Below are positions 60,763 to 64,000 of a stretch of 64,000 bases of DNA, one piece after another. A program made the position numbers and the translations under genes. Below the pieces are notes generated by a model. That model saw only the letters and a list, made by a program, of their open reading frames with translations. It ran no database searches and had not been told where the DNA came from. Source of the stretch: VRUE01 sp963774555 (lineage in GTDB: Bacteria > Actinomycetota > Thermoleophilia > Solirubrobacterales > 70-9); contig CAVZFL010000001.1 in NCBI GenBank assembly GCA_963774555.1, forward strand, positions 372,001-436,000, written 5' to 3'. Numbering within the stretch: the stretch's first letter is position 1; every line of letters starts with the position of its first letter.

Positions 60763-60807
60763 GGTGCAACGTTTTAACCCCCGGCGAGGGGGACAAAGCG
60801 TTGCACC
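60763..60807 (+). repeat. 45-bp palindrome, family D copy 3
   Basis: GGTGCAACG at 60763-60771 and CGTTGCACC at 60799-60807 bound 45 bases with an inner CCCCC/GGGGG stem. It matches the copy at 22070-22114 at 40 of 45 positions. It fills half of the gap between the treT stop and the otsA start. Confidence 0.85.
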
Positions 60808-60823
60808 ACAGAGGGGTCGGCGG

Positions 60824-62062
60824 TCAGGTGTCGAGCTCGGCGAGCAGCTCGACCCAGTCGCGCAGCAGGCGCGGCGAGAGGAACTCGTGGCGGGCGTGTT
60901 CCTTGCCGGCCCGCCCGAGGCGCTTGCCCAGCTCCGGGTCGGCGAGGATCTCCAGGCAGCGCTGGGCGCACTGCTCGGGGGAGTCGACCAGGTAACCGCT
61001 CTCGCCGTCGACGATCTGCAGCGGGATGCCGCCGACGTTGCCGCCGATCGTCGGGCGGCCCTTCCAGAGCGCCTCGGTCACGGTCAGGCCGAAGCCCTCG
61101 CGGATCGACTTCTGCATGCAGACGTCGGACTGCGATTGGAAGGCATTGACCTCGATCGCGCCGACGTTGTTGAGGTTGTTGAGGATCTTGATGTCCTCGT
61201 CGCCTTCGGCGTACTCGAAGGTGTGCTGGAAGAACTCCCAGCCCTCGGGGTCGTCGGTCGCCATTGAGCCGACCAGGGCGAGCTGCACCTCGGGCACCTG
61301 CTCGTGGACGATCCGGTAGGCGTCGATCACCCCCATCGGGTCCTTCCAGGGGTCAAAGCGCGAGACCTGGGTCAAGAGCGGCCGGTCGACGTCGATGCCG
61401 AACTGGCGGCAGACGAAGGCGGCGTCGTCGGGCGAGAAGGCCATGTTCTTCGGCGAGAGCGGGTCGATCGCCGGCGGGATGATCTTCACCCCGTTGTGGC
61501 CGTTGACCCCCTTGGGCACGTAGGCGGGCATGTGCCAGACGGTCGCGTCGTACTCCTCGATCATCGGCAGCAGGCGGGCGATCGGCGCCGGGTTGGGCTC
61601 GGAGAGGTCGATGTGGCAGCGCCAGATCCAGTTGCGGCCCTTCTCGCCGGCGCCGCGGCGCAGCCCGATCGGTTGCGGGTCGTGGACGATCACCGTGTCC
61701 CACTCTCCCTGCAGGCCCTCGGCGTTGATCGCGTTGATCTCGTCGAACAGCGCCCATTCCTCATCGCTCAGCGTCTCCTCGGCGCCCTGCAGGGAGTTAT
61801 GGAGCAGCTTGGTCGCGTTGTAGAACTCCTCCTTGCCGAAGATCACGTGCCAGTGGGCGTCGAGGCCGATGTCCCGCATCAGCGGCACGATCGTGTAGAG
61901 GATCTCCGAGACGCCGCCGCCGAACGCGGTGGCGCTGACGTGGAGGACGCGGTGTCCCTTCATCGGCTCCGCCAGCTCGCGGATCCGCTCGATCGTCTCC
62001 TTGCCGGCGATGTGGGTGTAGTCGGCGAGGGACTTCTGGCCTAGGGTGACTTCCTGAAGCAT
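60824..62062 (-). CDS. treT: Trehalose synthase-like glycosyltransferase (GT4, TreT type)
   Basis: TreT joins NDP-glucose and glucose into trehalose. The 412-residue product has the early LHVSATAFGGGVSEILYTIV, GLDAHWHVIFGKEEFYNATK, VHDPQPIGLRRG, and the C-terminal donor-site motifs TQVSRFDPWKDPMGVIDAYR and SIREGFGLTVTEALWKGRP. These match GT4 trehalose synthases well. It would act with or beside otsA in making trehalose as a stress solute. Confidence 0.85.
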   Translation of the reverse strand: MLQEVTLGQKSLADYTHIAGKETIERIRELAEPMKGHRVLHVSATAFGGGVSEILYTIVPLMRDIGLDAHWHVIFGKEEFYNATKLLHNSLQGAEETLSDEEWALFDEINAINAEGLQGEWDTVIVHDPQPIGLRRGAGEKGRNWIWRCHIDLSEPNPAPIARLLPMIEEYDATVWHMPAYVPKGVNGHNGVKIIPPAIDPLSPKNMAFSPDDAAFVCRQFGIDVDRPLLTQVSRFDPWKDPMGVIDAYRIVHEQVPEVQLALVGSMATDDPEGWEFFQHTFEYAEGDEDIKILNNLNNVGAIEVNAFQSQSDVCMQKSIREGFGLTVTEALWKGRPTIGGNVGGIPLQIVDGESGYLVDSPEQCAQRCLEILADPELGKRLGRAGKEHARHEFLSPRLLRDWVELLAELDT

Positions 62063-62098
62063 CCGGGAGTTCTACATCGCCCGGCGGTCACCCGTTCT

Positions 62099-63226
62099 TT
62101 AGCCCCCCGGACGCTTGCCCAGGGTTACTTCGACTTGCTCCCGCTTGCCGTCGCGGAGGATCTCCACCGGGACCGTGTCGCCGGGCTGGTGGGCGGCGAT
62201 GATCTGGGCCAGGTCGTCGGAGGTGACGACCCTGTGGCCTTCGACCGAGAGGACCACGTCGCCGCCGGTGCGGTAGGGCTGGGCCTGGAAGGTGATCCTG
62301 TCGCTGCCGCCCCGCAGGCCGGCCTTGTCGGCGGGGCCGCCGGAGACGATTTCCGCCAGCAGGCCGCCGTACTCGGTGTCGAGGCCCAGCTTGTCGGCGA
62401 GCTGGGGGTAGAGCTGCTGCGTGGTGACGCCGATGTAGGCGTATTCGGCTTCGCCGTCGCGCTCGAGCTGGGCGATCGAGCGCTTGATCGCCGAGACCGG
62501 CACGGCGAAGCCGACGCCGGAGTTGGAGCCGGAGCTGGTCTCGATCTGCTCGTTGATGCCGAGCACCCGTGCCCCGGCGTCGAGCAGCGGCCCGCCGGAG
62601 TTGCCGGGGTTGATCGAGGCGTCGGTCTGGATCGCACCGTCGATCTGGAACTTGGTCAGCGATTCGACCGAGCGGTCGGTGGCCGAGACGACCCCGACCG
62701 AGAGCGAGTGCTGCTCGCCGAAGGGGCTGCCGATCGCCGCCACCGGCTGGCCGACGACGAGCTCGTGGTCGTCGCCGAGCTTCAGCGGGTGCAGGGCGAA
62801 GCCGTCGGGTTTGACTTCGAGCAGGGCGACGTCGGCGAAGGGGTCGAAGCCGACGATCTTGGCGGCGACGACGTTGCGGTCGGGGAACTCGATGAAGACT
62901 TCTTTCGCCGGCTTGCGGCTGCCGCTCGCTTCGTCGGTGACGACGTGGGCGTTGGTGACGATGCGGCCGCTGGTGTCGAGGACGAAGCCCGACCCCTCGG
63001 CCGCCCCGCCGCCGCCGCCGAAGACGGAGCGGATCGTGACCACGCCGGGCGCGGCCTCGCGGTAGACCCGGGCGGCGTCGAAGCCGTGCTCGGCCGTCTG
63101 CACGACCACCCGTGGCGGCGCTTGCGCGGTGACGGTCGCGGTCGAGGAGCCACCGCCGCCGGAGCTGCCGCAGCCGCCGAGCGCCAGCGCCAGTGCCAGA
63201 CAGGCGCCGAGCGCGCGCCGGTTCAC
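62099..63226 (-). CDS. HtrA/DegP-type serine protease, lipoprotein
   Basis: The 375-residue product has a lipoprotein signal (LALALALGGCGSS, Cys19), a trypsin-like domain with catalytic His94 (VTNAHVV), Asp132 (FADVALLEV) and Ser210 (INPGNSGGPLL), and one PDZ domain at about 270-365 (GGLLAEIVSGGPADKAGLRG). It should degrade or refold proteins outside the membrane. GTG 63226 overlaps the proposed stop of the upstream kinase gene, so envelope stress sensed by the kinase may control it. Confidence 0.92.
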   Translation of the reverse strand: MNRRALGACLALALALGGCGSSGGGGSSTATVTAQAPPRVVVQTAEHGFDAARVYREAAPGVVTIRSVFGGGGGAAEGSGFVLDTSGRIVTNAHVVTDEASGSRKPAKEVFIEFPDRNVVAAKIVGFDPFADVALLEVKPDGFALHPLKLGDDHELVVGQPVAAIGSPFGEQHSLSVGVVSATDRSVESLTKFQIDGAIQTDASINPGNSGGPLLDAGARVLGINEQIETSSGSNSGVGFAVPVSAIKRSIAQLERDGEAEYAYIGVTTQQLYPQLADKLGLDTEYGGLLAEIVSGGPADKAGLRGGSDRITFQAQPYRTGGDVVLSVEGHRVVTSDDLAQIIAAHQPGDTVPVEILRDGKREQVEVTLGKRPGG

Positions 63227-64000
63227 GCGGCCGCCCTGGAAGGCAGAGGCGGCGTCGGCTTGCGCCGGCCTCCGCCCGCGAGCGCGGCAGGTCCAGCGTG
63301 AAGGCGGTGAAGCGCTTGCTGGAGGCGATCTCGACCCGGCCCTGCATCCGTTGCGCCAGCTCGCGTGCGATCGCCAGGCCGAGGCCCGAGCCGCCGGCCG
63401 AGTCGGCGGTGTAGAAGCGCTCGAAGATGCGGCTCTGGGCGCGCCGCGGGATGCCCGGGCCGTCGTCGGACACGGTCAGCTCGGCGCGGCGGTTGACGGA
63501 GTAAGTGGTCACGGTCACCTTGGTGCCCTCCGGCGTGTGCGTGAGGGCGTTGTCGAGCAGGATACGGATCACCTGGCGCACCCGGTCGGCGTCGCCGCTG
63601 GCGATCACCGGCGAGTCGGGCGTGCGCAGCTCGAGGCGGGAGCCGCGCTGATCGGCGCGCGGGCCGAACTCGCGCGCCACTTCGCGCGCGAGCGAGCCGA
63701 GGTCGACGTTGTGGCTCTTCATCGCGACGGCGCCGGCGTCGAGCTGGGAGAGGTCGAGCAGGTCGGCGGTGAGCTTGGTCAGGCGCTCGATCTGCTGGCG
63801 CATCGTGTGGACGAATTCGGCCCGCTCCTCGGGGCTGGGGTCCTCTTCCTCGAGCAGCTCGACGAAGCCGCCGAGGCTGAAGATCGGCGTGCGCAGCTCG
63901 TGCGAGGCGTTGGCGATGAACTGCTTGCGGGCGCTGTCGAGCTCGGAGAGGCGGCGCTGCATCTCGTTGAAGGTGCGGGCGAGCTGCCCCAGCTGCCCGG
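63225..64000 (-). CDS. Sensor histidine kinase, C-terminal part (cut by window edge; one frameshift)
   Basis: The visible part begins in a HAMP linker (LGQLARTFNEMQRRLSELD), then the dimerisation helix with the phospho-His in ANASHELRTPIFSLGG, N-box VIRILLDNALTHTPEG, G1 VSDDGPGIP, F-box RIFERFYTAD and G2 GGSGLGLAI. Near 63275 the frame slips; the corrected end TPPLPSRAAA stops at 63225, overlapping the HtrA start by GTGA. The sensor domain lies beyond the window. Confidence 0.9.

Overview
The window is GC-rich chromosomal DNA from an actinobacterium. The most likely placement is class Thermoleophilia, order Solirubrobacterales; this is inferred from gene content (a six-gene MCE run, a cytochrome b/c fusion in the bc complex, several lineage-type hypotheticals) and from protein style, not from a tree. 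It starts at the replication origin: the 5' end of dnaN and all of dnaA lie on the minus strand, and rpmH-rnpA-yidD-yidC-khpB-rsmG-parA-parB run on the plus strand, with a parS-like site at the yidD start.

Layout. 1-6.6 kb: origin, ribosome/membrane-insertion and partition genes. 6.6-8.2 kb: hipBA toxin-antitoxin pair with a clear operator. 8.2-18.4 kb: tRNA-Ile, a DUF151 nuclease, ddl, an aminotransferase, a phosphodiesterase, a membrane glycosyltransferase-like protein, ymdB, and a badly frameshifted ABC exporter. 18.5-26.6 kb: heme genes (hemB, an AhbA-AhbB-like fusion, hemL), then the bc complex (qcrA, qcrB, qcrC), menG and a polyprenyl diphosphate synthase, so heme, quinone and the complex that uses both are together. 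27-30 kb: tatA, tatC, a Panacea-type gene, tRNA-Lys. 31-44.8 kb: an MMPL transporter, an archaeal-type ATPase and six consecutive MCE proteins. 44.8-46.8 kb: a toxin-antitoxin patch (broken higB, higA, vapB, vapC). 47-52 kb: dnaB with a 423-residue intein, its likely loader, purA. 52-59 kb: TetR regulator, three tandem paralogous secreted proteins, and rpsF-ssb-rpsR-rplI. 59-64 kb: two trehalose-forming enzymes (GT20 and GT4), an HtrA lipoprotein protease, and the end of a sensor kinase.

The most unusual content is non-coding. At least eleven long palindromes fill intergenic gaps, usually starting within a few bases of a stop codon. They fall into families. In families A, B and C a conserved core is enclosed by perfect 18-31 bp arms whose sequence differs at every site. 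In family D a 45-bp palindrome occurs three times, once in frame inside a coding region. One family A copy appears to supply the start codon and first residues of RsmG. I know of no described family with this design.

About twelve conserved genes carry one or more single-base frameshifts (for example purA, menG, qcrB, MMPL). Several sit in C or G runs and the protein continues in the neighbouring frame, so most are probably sequencing errors, but the ABC exporter carries enough that real decay cannot be excluded.
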